Assembly: GCA_038258215.1 (NCBI GenBank)
Contig: JBBSQC010000009.1
Span: 1 to 64,000 of the forward strand
From: Fodinibacter sp038258215
Lineage (GTDB): Bacteria > Actinomycetota > Actinomycetes > Actinomycetales > Dermatophilaceae
DNA length: 64,000 nucleotides
Reading direction: 5' to 3'
Of this stretch, positions 23,311 through 32,141 are shown in pieces. Within the stretch, counting starts at the first letter, position 1; every line of letters begins with the position of its first letter. A program made the position numbers and the translations under genes. The notes under the pieces were generated by a model, which saw only the letters and a program-made list of their open reading frames with translations, made no database searches and was not told the origin of the DNA.

Positions 23311-23909
23311 GCGCAGGTCGGCCACGCTCGTATGCCGTGGCGCTGCTTGCCGCCCTCTCCCTGGTCGCGTTCGGGGCCTGCACGAGTGACCCCAACTCCG
23401 TTGCGGCGCAGGCCAAAGCGGGGGACCAGAAGGGCTACGTCTCGGGTGACGGCGCCGTCGAGACCATCCCGAGCGATGCGCGGGCCAAGCCGGTCGACCT
23501 GTCGGGCGACCTGGTCGACGGTGGCACCTGGGACAGCGCCTCGGCGCGAGGTGACGTGGTGGTCGTCAACGTGTGGGGCTCCTGGTGCGCCCCGTGCGTG
23601 GCCGAGGCGCCGGACCTGCAGGAGGTGTGGTCCTCCTACGAGAAGGCGGGTGACCCGGTGCAGTTCATCGGGATCGACTCACGCGAGGGCCCGGAGGCCG
23701 GCCTGGCCTTCATGGAGAAGGTCGGAGTCACCTACCCGAGCCTGAGCGACCAGTCCGGAGTGCTGATCCTCGCGCTCCAGGGCAAGGCCCCCACCACGCC
23801 GACGACCCTCGTGCTGGACCCCGCGGGGCGCATCGCGTCGCGCGTCAACGGCCCGGTGTCCTCGTCAACCCTCAACGGGCTCGTCGACGACGTGCTCGCC
23901 GAGTCGTGA
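23307..23909 (+). CDS. TlpA/ResA-like thioredoxin family lipoprotein
   Basis: This 200-residue protein has an N-terminal signal with a lipobox-like AFGAC ending at Cys25, then a thioredoxin fold with WCAPC (C94, C97) and a cis-Pro region PTTPTTLVLDP. It should be anchored outside the membrane and reduce the CXXCH cysteines of apocytochrome c before heme attachment, receiving electrons from CcdA next door. ATGA overlap with the phosphatase gene and GTGA overlap with ccdA show tight coupling. It corresponds to Rv0526 by position. Confidence 0.92.
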   Translation: MSAGRPRSYAVALLAALSLVAFGACTSDPNSVAAQAKAGDQKGYVSGDGAVETIPSDARAKPVDLSGDLVDGGTWDSASARGDVVVVNVWGSWCAPCVAEAPDLQEVWSSYEKAGDPVQFIGIDSREGPEAGLAFMEKVGVTYPSLSDQSGVLILALQGKAPTTPTTLVLDPAGRIASRVNGPVSSSTLNGLVDDVLAES

Positions 23910-24715
23910 TCTCGTCCACCGCGCTGGTCGTCGCGGCCGGCGCACACCCGGCCTCGTCGGGCACGGTGGCCGCCGCCACCGGTGACACCGTGACGAGCGG
24001 GGTGCTGCCGCTCGCCCTCGCTGTCGCGGCGCTCGCCGGGCTGGTGTCGTTCGCGAGCCCCTGTGTGCTCCCGTTGGTGCCCGGGTTCCTCGGCTACGTC
24101 ACCGGTCTGGGTGGTGAGGACCTCGCAGACCGACCACGCGGCCGGATGCTGCTCGGCGCGGTGCTCTTCGTCGTCGGCTTCTCGGTGGTGTTCATCCTCG
24201 GGACGATCTTCATCACCTCGGTGGGCGGGGTGCTCGTCGAGCAGCGCACTCTCCTCATGCGGGTCGGTGGGGTGGTCGTGATCCTCATGGGCCTGGTCTT
24301 CCTCGGGGCGGGGAGCCAGCGCCAGGCGAAGCTGTCGTGGCGCCCCCGAGCGGGCCTCGCCGGTGCCCCGCTCCTCGGGGCCGTCTTCGCCCTCGGCTGG
24401 GCGCCGTGCACCGGGCCGACGCTGGCCGCGGTGCTGGTCATGGCCAGCGCGACCGCGGACCCCCAGGTGGGTCGCAGTGTGACGCTGGCCGCGGCATACA
24501 GTCTCGGGTTGGGTCTGCCCTTCCTGCTCATCGCCGCCGGCCTGGACCGGGCGGGGCGAGCCTCGGCGTGGCTGCGGCGCCACCAGCGCGGCATCCAGGT
24601 GACCGGCGGCATGCTCCTCGTGGCGGTCGGGGTGCTGCTGGTGACCGGGGTCTGGGAGGACCTCAACCGGTGGCTCCAGTCCGAGCTCGTCAACGGGTTC
24701 CAGGTGTCGCTGTGA
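23906..24715 (+). CDS. ccdA: cytochrome c biogenesis protein CcdA
   Basis: This 269-residue membrane protein has about six transmembrane segments and the two conserved Cys contexts of CcdA/DsbD: SFASPCVLPLVPGFLGY (near residue 52) and LGWAPCTGPTLA (near 170). It carries electrons from cytoplasmic thioredoxin to the outer-face thioredoxin encoded just upstream. The GTG start overlaps that gene by 4 nt, and its stop overlaps resB. The N-terminal 30 residues are Ala-rich and may be a poorly conserved extension. Confidence 0.93.
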   Translation: MISSTALVVAAGAHPASSGTVAAATGDTVTSGVLPLALAVAALAGLVSFASPCVLPLVPGFLGYVTGLGGEDLADRPRGRMLLGAVLFVVGFSVVFILGTIFITSVGGVLVEQRTLLMRVGGVVVILMGLVFLGAGSQRQAKLSWRPRAGLAGAPLLGAVFALGWAPCTGPTLAAVLVMASATADPQVGRSVTLAAAYSLGLGLPFLLIAAGLDRAGRASAWLRRHQRGIQVTGGMLLVAVGVLLVTGVWEDLNRWLQSELVNGFQVSL

Positions 24716-26295
24716 GTGCCACCGAGCAGCGCACCCCGCCGCGGACGCCGGACGCGCCGGTGGTGCAGCCCCGACTGGGACCCATCGGCTGGCTGCGCTG
24801 GATGTGGCGCCAGCTCACGAGCATGCGCACGGCGCTGTTCCTGCTGCTCCTGCTCGCGATCGGCGCCATTCCGGGGTCGACGTTCCCGCAGCGCTCCATC
24901 GACCCGTCGCGGACCGCGCAGTGGATCATCGACCACGAGACCGCCGGGCCGCTGCTCGACCGACTGGGGTTCTTCGAGGTCTACGCCTCGCCCTGGTTCG
25001 CCGCGATCTACCTCCTCCTGTTCGTCTCCCTCATCGGCTGCGTCCTGCCGCGCACCCGAATCCATTGGCACCAGGTGCGGTCGGCGCCACCGCGGGCGCC
25101 GCGCAACCTCGGCCGGCTGGCGGCGCACCGTGAGCTCGAGGTGACCGCCGAGCCGGGCGAGGTGCGCGAGCGCCTCCGGGTGGCGATGCGCGGGCGCCGC
25201 TACCGCGTGCACGCCCACGACGACCGGACGCTGTCGGGCGAGAAGGGCTACCTGCGCGAGACCGGCAACCTCGTCTTCCACGTGGCGCTCATCGGGGTGC
25301 TCGTCGGCGTCGGGATCGGCCACCTCTTCGGGTGGAAGGGCGACGTGATCCTGCCCGAGGGCAAGACCTTCGCCAACACCCTCTCGCGCTACGACACCTT
25401 CAGCCCGGGCCCGTGGGTCGACGTCAACGACCTGGACCCCTACACGATCCGTCTCGACCGGTTCGCGGCCGAGTTCGAGACGGGCACCCAGGGCAAGGGT
25501 CAGTTCGGGGCCCCGCGTGACTTCGAGGCCTTCACGACGTTCACCGACGCCGACGGCACGGCCGAGAAGCGGTCGGTCCGGGTGAACCAGCCGCTGGAGA
25601 CGGGCGGCGGATCGGTCTTCCTCCTGGGCAACGGCTACGCACCGAAGATCACCGTCCGCGACGGGGCCGGCACCGTGCTGTACTCCGACGCCACACCCTT
25701 CCTCCCCCACGACAACAACTACACCTCCGTGGGGGCGGTCAAGGTGACCGGGGCCTCCCCGAAGTCACTGGGCTTCGCCGGGTTCTTCCTCCCCACGGCG
25801 GTCATCGACGACCAGTCCGGGCCGCACTCCGTGTTCCCCGACGCCGTAGACCCGGCGCTGGCGCTCACGGCCTTCGAGGGTGACCTCTTCCCGGGCGGTG
25901 CGCCGCAGTCGGTCTACACCCTCGACACCAAGGAGATGACGCCCCTCCCAGGCAAGGACGGCACCGACCAGCTGCGCATCCTCCTGCGCCCGGGGCAGAC
26001 CTTCGAGCTTCCCGGGGGGCGCGGGTCGATCACGTTCGACGGTGTCGAACGATTCGCGGGCCTGTCCATCCGCACCGACCCCGGCAAGACCCTGACCCTC
26101 GTCGCGGCCCTCCTCATGCTCGCGGGCCTGGTTCTCTCCCTCGTCATCCGGCGTCGAAGGCTGTTCGTGCGGGTTGCGCCGGGCAGCGAGCCGGGTCGTA
26201 GTCTGGTGTCCGTCGGCGGACTCGCCAAGGACGACGACGAGGGGATGACCGACGAGGTCGAGCACCTCCTGACCGCACTCGAAGGAACCCGATGA
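24712..26295 (+). CDS. resB: cytochrome c biogenesis protein ResB
   Basis: ResB (Ccs1) is half of the System II heme export and cytochrome c synthase complex. The 527-residue protein has three early transmembrane helices (about 38-58, 95-115 and 185-205), a large outer domain (about 210-455) and a final helix near 465-485 followed by a basic cytoplasmic tail. GTG 24712 overlaps the ccdA stop by 4 nt. It shares an ATGA with ccsB. The motif RTALFLLLLLAIGAIPG and the SPWFAAIYLLLFVSLIGC helix are typical of the family. Confidence 0.92.
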   Translation: MSATEQRTPPRTPDAPVVQPRLGPIGWLRWMWRQLTSMRTALFLLLLLAIGAIPGSTFPQRSIDPSRTAQWIIDHETAGPLLDRLGFFEVYASPWFAAIYLLLFVSLIGCVLPRTRIHWHQVRSAPPRAPRNLGRLAAHRELEVTAEPGEVRERLRVAMRGRRYRVHAHDDRTLSGEKGYLRETGNLVFHVALIGVLVGVGIGHLFGWKGDVILPEGKTFANTLSRYDTFSPGPWVDVNDLDPYTIRLDRFAAEFETGTQGKGQFGAPRDFEAFTTFTDADGTAEKRSVRVNQPLETGGGSVFLLGNGYAPKITVRDGAGTVLYSDATPFLPHDNNYTSVGAVKVTGASPKSLGFAGFFLPTAVIDDQSGPHSVFPDAVDPALALTAFEGDLFPGGAPQSVYTLDTKEMTPLPGKDGTDQLRILLRPGQTFELPGGRGSITFDGVERFAGLSIRTDPGKTLTLVAALLMLAGLVLSLVIRRRRLFVRVAPGSEPGRSLVSVGGLAKDDDEGMTDEVEHLLTALEGTR

Positions 26296-27302
26296 CCGAC
26301 ACGACACTCGCTCAGCTCTCCAACGCCGCGATCTACTCGGCGATGGTGGTGCTCACCCTGGCGATGATCGCGTATGCCGTTCACCTGGCCCGTCTGGTGC
26401 CCGAGCGCCGGTCGGCGGCCGAGCCGGCCGCCGAGCGAGAGCTCGTCGGGTCGGCTGGCGGTGCGGGTGCGCTGGGGACGGACTCGGGCGGGGCCGCGAA
26501 GGGCGCCCACGGCGTCGAGGGCTCCGGATCGGACGTCGCCAGCGAGTCCACCAGTGCCCGCAAGGCGGCCGGCATCGCGTGGTCGCTGACCGTTCTCGGG
26601 GCCGGCCTCACCGTTGTGGGGGTGGTGCTCCGCGCTGCCGAGGTGCACCGCTGGCCGCTGGGAAACATGTACGAGTTCTCCGTCGTGGGGTCGATGTTCG
26701 TGCTCGTCACGTACTGCGTGTGGGCCACCCGTCGGGATCTGCGGTGGCTCGGCATCTTCGTCGTGACCCCCGCGCTGCTCAACCTCGGGCTGGCGACGAC
26801 GGTCTGGTACACGGACGCCTCCGAGCTGATGCCGTCGCTGCGATCGGTGTTCCTCTCGATCCACGTCACGGTGGCGACCCTGTCCGTGGCCGTGTTCACG
26901 ATCGCCTTCTCCCTGGGGGTGCTGTACCTCATCCAGGACCGCCTCGAGTCCTCGGAGTCCCCGCCGCGCTCTTTCATGTCGCGCCTCCCCGACGCGCGTG
27001 CCCTGGAGCGGATGTCGTACGCGGTGCACATCGTCGCCTTCCCGCTGTGGACCTTCACCGTCATCGCGGGCGCGATCTGGGCCCGGCAGGCCTGGGGCTC
27101 CTACTGGAACTGGGACCCCAAGGAGGTCTGGAGCTTCGTCATCTGGGTCGTCTACGCGGCCTACCTCCACGCCCGCGCCACGACCGGGTGGAAGCGCCAG
27201 AACGCGATGTGGATCGCCCTGGTCGGCTATGCGTGCGTCATCGTCAACTTCGCAGTCGTCAACGTGTTCTTCGTCGGCCAGCACTCCTACTCAGGGCTCT
27301 GA
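26292..27302 (+). CDS. ccsB: cytochrome c biogenesis protein CcsB (CcsA/ResC family)
   Basis: This 336-residue heme-handling membrane protein has the heme-binding Trp-rich WWD-type segment GSYWNWDPKEVWSF (near 274-287) and flanking His residues (VHIVAFPLW, HARATTGW and the earlier SIHVTVATL). With ResB it moves heme outward and links it to apocytochrome c. About eight hydrophobic helices are visible. Residues about 40-85 form a polar Ala/Gly/Ser insert between the first two helices, long for the family. It ends the operon begun by the phosphatase gene, followed 6 nt later by a DUF4229 gene. Confidence 0.93.
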   Translation: MTDTTLAQLSNAAIYSAMVVLTLAMIAYAVHLARLVPERRSAAEPAAERELVGSAGGAGALGTDSGGAAKGAHGVEGSGSDVASESTSARKAAGIAWSLTVLGAGLTVVGVVLRAAEVHRWPLGNMYEFSVVGSMFVLVTYCVWATRRDLRWLGIFVVTPALLNLGLATTVWYTDASELMPSLRSVFLSIHVTVATLSVAVFTIAFSLGVLYLIQDRLESSESPPRSFMSRLPDARALERMSYAVHIVAFPLWTFTVIAGAIWARQAWGSYWNWDPKEVWSFVIWVVYAAYLHARATTGWKRQNAMWIALVGYACVIVNFAVVNVFFVGQHSYSGL

Positions 27303-27308
27303 GCCCAG

Positions 27309-27602
27309 ATGATGCGCTACACGGTCCTGCGGATCGTCGTCTTCCTCGTGTGCCTCACCGCGCTGTGGCTCGCTGGGCTCCGCGGCCAAGACAACGCCCT
27401 CCTGCTCGTTGCCGGAGCCGCGATCCTCTCGGCCGTCATCTCGTACTTCCTGCTCCGGCGGGTGCGCGAGGACTACTCCGCTCAGCTGGCCGAACGGATC
27501 GCGCGCCGCACTGCGGCCAAGCGCACCCGCCCCGACGGTAGCCCCACCGACGAGGACGTCGAGGACGCGGAGATCACCGGGGACGACGGCCAGTTCCGCT
27601 GA
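27309..27602 (+). CDS. DUF4229 domain-containing small membrane protein
   Basis: This 97-residue protein has two transmembrane segments (about residues 7-25 and 29-47) followed by a charged cytoplasmic tail beginning RRVREDYSAQLAERIARR. The pattern matches actinobacterial DUF4229 proteins, which are often found beside menA and the cytochrome c genes. The function is unknown. It starts 6 nt after ccsB and is probably in the same transcript. A hairpin shared with the convergent menA gene follows. Confidence 0.82.
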   Translation: MMRYTVLRIVVFLVCLTALWLAGLRGQDNALLLVAGAAILSAVISYFLLRRVREDYSAQLAERIARRTAAKRTRPDGSPTDEDVEDAEITGDDGQFR

Positions 27603-27617
27603 CCGCCGCCGTGTGCG

Positions 27618-27656
27618 ATCCATCCGGACGTCCCTCACGTCCGTCTGGGTGGATCA
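27618..27656. terminator. bidirectional hairpin between the DUF4229 gene and menA
   Basis: An outer stem GATCCA/TGGATC (27618-27623 with 27651-27656) and an inner stem GGACGT-CCCTC-ACGTCC (27627-27643) form an interrupted hairpin between two convergent genes. The right side overlaps the menA stop codon. Confidence 0.6.
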
Positions 27657-28538
27657 GGCGAGCGCGACCCCGATGACCACGCCCAGGGTGACCAGCACGG
27701 CATACGCGACCTCGTAGAGGCCGGTCGTGGCCAGGACGGGCACGAGGTCCCGGCCCGTGGTGCTCCCCAGCACCAACCGCACCGCGCGCACGGCCAGCGG
27801 CAGCGCGAGCACGGCCACCAGCACCCAGACCGACCAGAACGCCATCGCGGCCAGGGCGAGCACGGACACGACGACGAGGGCCAGGTAGAACAGCCGGGTG
27901 CGCCGGTCGCCGAGTCGCACGGCCAGGGTTTGCTTGCCGTGCTCGCGGTCGGTGGGGATGTCGCGCAGGTTGTTGACGACGAGGATGGCCGAGGCGATAG
28001 CCCCCACACCGATCGATCCCGACAGCCCGAACCACGACACGGCGAGGGCCTGGGTGTAGAGCGTCCCGAGGGTTGCCATCAGCCCGAAGAACACGAAGAC
28101 GTAGACCTCGCCCAGGCCGCGGTAGCCGTACGGGTTGTCGCCGCCGGTGTAGCGCCACGCGGCGAGGACGGCCAGCGCACCCAGCGGGAGCATGAGCCAG
28201 GCCTGCGACAGCCCGACGAGAGCCAACCCGGCGAGGCCGGCGGCGCCGAAGGACGCAAAGGCGGCGACCTTGACGTTCGCGGGCTGGGCCAGCCCTTGGC
28301 CGACCAGCCGCACCGGGCCGACCCGGGCCTTGTCGGTGCCGCGGATGCCGTCGGAGTAGTCGTTGGCGTAGTTGACGCCTACCTGGAGGGCGACCGACAC
28401 GAGGAGCGCGAGGATCGCCAGGGCGAGGTCGGCGGCGCCGAGCAGGTGGGCAGCGGCCGTGCCCACGAGCACGGGAGCGACCGCGGCGGGCAGGGTGCGT
28501 GGGCGGGCGCCCGCGACCCACTGGGAGAGGCTTGCCAT
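27654..28538 (-). CDS. menA: 1,4-dihydroxy-2-naphthoate polyprenyltransferase
   Basis: MenA attaches the polyprenyl tail to dihydroxynaphthoate, giving demethylmenaquinone. The 294-residue UbiA-family membrane protein has the first Asp-rich motif NYANDYSDGIRGTD (near 56-69) and the second NNLRDIPTDREHGKQT (near 181-196), which hold Mg-diphosphate, and about eight or nine helices. It lies downstream of menE and a small membrane protein on the same strand, with a 9-bp gap. The prenyl diphosphate donor probably comes from the synthase at 62166-63194. Confidence 0.95.
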   Translation of the reverse strand: MASLSQWVAGARPRTLPAAVAPVLVGTAAAHLLGAADLALAILALLVSVALQVGVNYANDYSDGIRGTDKARVGPVRLVGQGLAQPANVKVAAFASFGAAGLAGLALVGLSQAWLMLPLGALAVLAAWRYTGGDNPYGYRGLGEVYVFVFFGLMATLGTLYTQALAVSWFGLSGSIGVGAIASAILVVNNLRDIPTDREHGKQTLAVRLGDRRTRLFYLALVVVSVLALAAMAFWSVWVLVAVLALPLAVRAVRLVLGSTTGRDLVPVLATTGLYEVAYAVLVTLGVVIGVALA

Positions 28539-28547
28539 GGAGTGGGC

Positions 28548-28802
28548 TCAGAGGTCCTTGAGGAAGTCGGGGTCGTCATCGGGGCCGCGCGGGCCCCGCC
28601 GCTGCAGCTGCCGCGGTCCGCCGCGTTGGGGGCGCCCGGCGATGAGCCACGCGGCAGGACCGACGAGCGGGAAGAGCAGGATGAGGAGCAGCCAGCCGAT
28701 CTTGGGCAGGTTGCGCACCGCTCCGTCCTCGGTCTGGATCGCGTCGACGAGACAGTAGACCGTCAGCGCGAGGCTGAGGATGTACGGCAGGTAACGGATC
28801 AC
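28548..28802 (-). CDS. PLDc_N domain small membrane protein
   Basis: This 84-residue protein has two transmembrane helices (YLPYILSLALTVYCLVDAI at about 4-22, and IGWLLLILLFPLVGPAAWLI at about 38-57), with the central acidic/basic loop and PLVGPAAWLIAGRP pattern of the phospholipase-D-nuclease N-terminal domain (PLDc_N). Such free-standing domains are common membrane proteins of unknown role. The GTG start lies 4 nt after the menE stop and the gene is in the menE-menA transcript. The tail is Arg/Gly/Asp-rich. Confidence 0.8.
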   Translation of the reverse strand: MIRYLPYILSLALTVYCLVDAIQTEDGAVRNLPKIGWLLLILLFPLVGPAAWLIAGRPQRGGPRQLQRRGPRGPDDDPDFLKDL

Positions 28803-28806
28803 GTCG

Positions 28807-29997
28807 TCATTCTCCCACGTCGAACAGGGCTGCCACTGCAAGGCGGTCGGGCTTGCCCGGCCCGCGCACGGGAACCGCCGTGCCGGTCTGGACCCGCTGG
28901 GGGAGAGCATGGTCGGGGAGGGTCCCGCGCAGGGCCGCGCGCACGTCAGCCACGGTCGGGGCGCGCACGCCCGACGACGGGTCCAGCACGAGGAACGCGC
29001 TGACCGCCTGCCCCCAGCGAGGGTCCGGTGTGCCCACCACGACCACCTGCCGGATGCCGGGCACGGCGGCCGCGACGGCATCCTCCACGAACCGGGGTGC
29101 GACCTTGAGCCCACCGGTCACGATGACGTCGTCCACCCGTCCGTCCACGTGCAGGCGGCCGGTGCCGTCGACGTGGCCGACGTCGTCGGTGCGGAACCAC
29201 CGCACGCCGTGCTCGTCCACGCCGAAGAGGGCCTCCGTGAGGTCGGGGCGGGCCAGGTAGCCGTGGGCGATGGTCGCCCCGCCCAGGCTGATCCGGCCGT
29301 CGCCGTCGAGCCGGGACCGGGCGCCGACGATCGCCATCCCCTCGTAGACACAGCCCCCGGCCGACTCGCTCATCCCGTAGGTCGCCACGACGGACACCCC
29401 GGCGGCCTCGGCGCGCTGGCGGAGCAGGGGCGGGAACGCGGCCCCGCCGACGAGGACGGCGTCGAGCGCGCGCAACGCCTCGGTGGCAGCGGCGTCGTCG
29501 AGGAGGCGGTCGAGCTGGGTCGGCACGAGCGAGGTGTATGCCGGGGTGCCGGGCTCCGCGCCGCCGCCGCTGGCGCCGAGCGCCCCGACCGCCGAGGCGA
29601 AGGCCACCGCCGTGAAGCCCCCCGAGAGGTCGACGACGACGGGGCGGGTGCCCGCGACGATCGACCTGACGAGCACCTGGAGCCCGGCGACGTGGTGGGC
29701 CGGCACGGGGAGCACCCACCGCCCGGGGCCGTCGAGGCGCTCGTGGGTGGCTTCGGCGCTCGCACGCAGGGCGGCCGAGGAGAGGAGGGCCAGCTTCGGC
29801 GTGCCCGTTGATCCGGAGGTGCCGATGGCCACCGCGAGGTCGTCCGGGAGGGTATCGGGATCGTGCTGGGGGGCAGTGCCCGGCGATCCGGGCGCCCGGG
29901 GCAGCACGGGGTGTCCACCATCCAGGGCAAGCGCCAGGCGCGGGAGCACGTCGAGGACCGACCGACCCTGCGGGACCACCAGCGGCTCCAGCTCCAT
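28807..29997 (-). CDS. menE: o-succinylbenzoate-CoA ligase
   Basis: MenE activates o-succinylbenzoate with CoA and ATP. The 396-residue acyl-CoA synthetase has the P-loop TSGSTGTPK (60-68), the A5 motif VVATYGMSESAGG, the A7 region GVRWFRTDDVGHVDGTGRL, the hinge GRVDDVIVTGGLK and the catalytic A10 lysine K382 in GPGKPDRL. It is shorter than usual because the N-terminal AMP-binding subdomain is reduced, as in other actinobacterial MenE. ATG 29997 is chosen for its -10 TACAGT 7 nt ahead. The upstream open frame is a shadow of the hemerythrin-like gene. Confidence 0.92.
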   Translation of the reverse strand: MELEPLVVPQGRSVLDVLPRLALALDGGHPVLPRAPGSPGTAPQHDPDTLPDDLAVAIGTSGSTGTPKLALLSSAALRASAEATHERLDGPGRWVLPVPAHHVAGLQVLVRSIVAGTRPVVVDLSGGFTAVAFASAVGALGASGGGAEPGTPAYTSLVPTQLDRLLDDAAATEALRALDAVLVGGAAFPPLLRQRAEAAGVSVVATYGMSESAGGCVYEGMAIVGARSRLDGDGRISLGGATIAHGYLARPDLTEALFGVDEHGVRWFRTDDVGHVDGTGRLHVDGRVDDVIVTGGLKVAPRFVEDAVAAAVPGIRQVVVVGTPDPRWGQAVSAFLVLDPSSGVRAPTVADVRAALRGTLPDHALPQRVQTGTAVPVRGPGKPDRLAVAALFDVGE

Positions 29998-30004
29998 GGC
30001 CGCC

Positions 30005-30010
30005 ACTGTA
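30005..30010 (-). promoter_or_regulatory. -10 element for the menE-menA operon, leaderless arrangement
   Basis: On the minus strand TACAGT is followed by 7 nt (GGCGGCC) and the ATG at 29997. Confidence 0.5.
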
Positions 30011-30075
30011 GGCAGGGGTCGCCAGTCCGGCGGATTGGGGGGACCATGGGGGCACACGCGCTCCTGGAGGTGGGA

Positions 30076-30531
30076 ATGGACGAGACGTTCGCGGCATACC
30101 TCGAGCAGGTGCGGGCGCACCGCTCCGAGCTCGGCGAGTCCATGAGCGCCCTCGACGCGGCCACGGCGTTGCCGGTGGGGCTGGGGCCGCTCTGGCGTCG
30201 CCGAGTGCGTGCGGCCCTCACCGAGCTCGCCCACGACCTGCGCGACCACGTCGACCTCACCGAGGCCGAGGGGGGCCTCTACGCCGACATCAGGGCCAGC
30301 TCCCCGCGGCTGTCGCGCGGTGTGGACCGCCAGCTCGAGGACCACCGCTGGTTCCTGGAGGAGGTCGAGAGGCTGCTCACCGAGCGTGACGACGGCCTCG
30401 CCGACGAGGCCGCCCTCGCCGCCCACCGGGAGGCCGCGACGTCGCTCGTCGGCCGGCTGGTGCGGCACCGACAACGCGGCTCGGACCTCATCTACGAGGC
30501 GTATGCCGTGGACATCGGCGGGTCGGGCTGA
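30076..30531 (+). CDS. hemerythrin-like helical protein
   Basis: This 151-residue protein is predicted all-helical with His and acidic residues spaced as in hemerythrin/HHE bundles: ELAHDLRDHVDLTEAEGGLYADI (within residues 49-72, in part), LEDHRWFLEEVERLL (about 83-97) and LVRHRQRGSDLIYEAYAVD near the end. It may bind a di-iron centre that senses or carries oxygen or NO, but not all canonical ligands are obvious. ATG 30076 is chosen for GGAGG at 30066-30070. ATG 30046 would add ten residues. It is divergent from menE and upstream of the heme peroxidase, perhaps co-transcribed. Confidence 0.65.
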   Translation: MDETFAAYLEQVRAHRSELGESMSALDAATALPVGLGPLWRRRVRAALTELAHDLRDHVDLTEAEGGLYADIRASSPRLSRGVDRQLEDHRWFLEEVERLLTERDDGLADEAALAAHREAATSLVGRLVRHRQRGSDLIYEAYAVDIGGSG

Positions 30532-30606
30532 CCCGCGTCACGTGAGTGCGCAGCCGTTCCTGGCGCCGGCACGTATCACCTGGCGGATGGCGCCCTCCTC
30601 AGGGGC

Positions 30607-32097
30607 ATGAGCCACGGAGATGCAGACAACGGAGTCACGACACCACGATCCTCGTTCTACGACCAAGGGCGGTTCGGCCGGATGTTCCCGACCCTCGCTC
30701 CGTTCGCCGCCGACACCCCGACCACCCGTCAGGCGCTTCTCGAGATCGGGAGCCCCGGCGGGATCATGGACGCAGGGGACGACCCTTCCGACCCGGTCGC
30801 GCTGATCACCTCCCCGGCACTGAGCGTCCACAACCCGGACAACCCGGCGTTGACCGCCGGCTTCACCTTCCTCGGGCAGTTCATCGACCACGACATGACC
30901 TTCGACCCCACCTCCAGCCTGGCCCGGCGCCAGGACCCCGAGTCGATCCGCAACTTCCGGATCCCGGCCCTGGACCTCGACAACGTCTACGGAGGTGGCC
31001 CCGGGGTCAGCCCGGTCCTGTACGACGCGACGGTCGACCGGGGTCGCACGACCATGCTCGTCGAGGAGATCCCCGGCTCGTCCGCCCGGACCATCGACGG
31101 GCAGCCTCGGTTCGACCTCCCACGCAACAGCCAGCGGGTGGCGATCATCGGCGACCCTCGCAATGACGAGAACCTCATGGTCTCCCAGCTGCACCTCGCG
31201 TTCCTGCGCTTCCACAACGCCGTGGTGGACGACGTGCGAACCGACCTCGGGCCGGCATACACCCCGGAGGAGATCTTCACCGAGGCCCAACGGATCGTGC
31301 GGTGGCACTACCAGTGGATGGTGCTGCACGAGTTCGTCCCCCGCACCATCGGGGCCGCACTCGCGAGCGACATCGAGACCAACGGCAGGCAGTTCTACAC
31401 CTGGCGCAACGACCCCTACATCCCGGTCGAGTTCTCCGTCGCCGCGTACCGCTTCGGACACTCGCAGGTCCGTCCCAGCTACCGCGCCAACTTCGGCACC
31501 AGCGCCACGGACCCGACCCTCCAGTTCTTCGGGCTGGTCTTCGCCCCCGCGGACCCCAACCCGCTGGACCCCGACGACCTGCGCGGGGGATGCCGGGCGC
31601 CGCGTCGGTTCATCGACTGGCAGACGTTCTTCGACTTCGGCGACGGGAAGGTGCGGCACAACAAGAAGATCGACACCACCTTGTCGAGCATCCTGTTCCA
31701 GCTCTTGGGAATGGCCTCTGGCACACCGGACTCGCTGGCCATCCGCAACCTGCAGCGCAACCTCACGATGAAGGTCCCGTCCGGCCAGTCGGTGGCTCGG
31801 GCCATGGGCCACACCCCGCTTCCCGCCAGCGACTTCGCAGACCTCGCCGAGCACCACCTGGACGAGCGCACGCCGCTGTGGTTCTACGTGCTTCGCGAGG
31901 CGGAGGTGTCGGCGGGCGGAGAGCACCTGGGCCCCGTCGGGGGGCGGATCGTCGGCGAGGTGATCCGGGGCCTCATCGAGGGGGACAGCCAGAGCTACCT
32001 CAGTCAGGACCCGGAGTGGACCCCGACCTACGGCACGGGCGCGACGTTCGGTGTGACCGACCTCCTCCTCGCGGCGGGCGTGGTCGGCACGCTGTGA
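30607..32097 (+). CDS. animal-type heme peroxidase (peroxinectin/An_peroxidase family)
   Basis: This 496-residue protein has the distal His in GQFIDHDMTFD (H95, with D96 likely binding calcium), the catalytic Arg/Glu region around GDPRNDENLMVSQLHLAFLRFHN (near 178-200, in part) and the proximal heme His in AYRFGHSQVRP (near 285). It would oxidise halides or phenols with hydrogen peroxide. There is no signal peptide at the chosen start, unusual for a family that is mostly secreted. Its base composition is like its neighbours. It is an accessory gene inside the menaquinone region and faces menB. Confidence 0.88.
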   Translation: MSHGDADNGVTTPRSSFYDQGRFGRMFPTLAPFAADTPTTRQALLEIGSPGGIMDAGDDPSDPVALITSPALSVHNPDNPALTAGFTFLGQFIDHDMTFDPTSSLARRQDPESIRNFRIPALDLDNVYGGGPGVSPVLYDATVDRGRTTMLVEEIPGSSARTIDGQPRFDLPRNSQRVAIIGDPRNDENLMVSQLHLAFLRFHNAVVDDVRTDLGPAYTPEEIFTEAQRIVRWHYQWMVLHEFVPRTIGAALASDIETNGRQFYTWRNDPYIPVEFSVAAYRFGHSQVRPSYRANFGTSATDPTLQFFGLVFAPADPNPLDPDDLRGGCRAPRRFIDWQTFFDFGDGKVRHNKKIDTTLSSILFQLLGMASGTPDSLAIRNLQRNLTMKVPSGQSVARAMGHTPLPASDFADLAEHHLDERTPLWFYVLREAEVSAGGEHLGPVGGRIVGEVIRGLIEGDSQSYLSQDPEWTPTYGTGATFGVTDLLLAAGVVGTL

Positions 32098-32102
32098 CGA
32101 GG

Positions 32103-32117
32103 GTCCGCTCCGCGGAC
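32103..32117. terminator. short hairpin between convergent peroxidase and menB genes
   Basis: GTCCGC-TCC-GCGGAC (32103-32117) lies 6 nt after the peroxidase stop in a 44-bp convergent gap. No U-run follows, so its role as terminator is tentative. Confidence 0.45.
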
Positions 32118-32141
32118 ATCGGTCCAGGAGACGGTGGCCGC

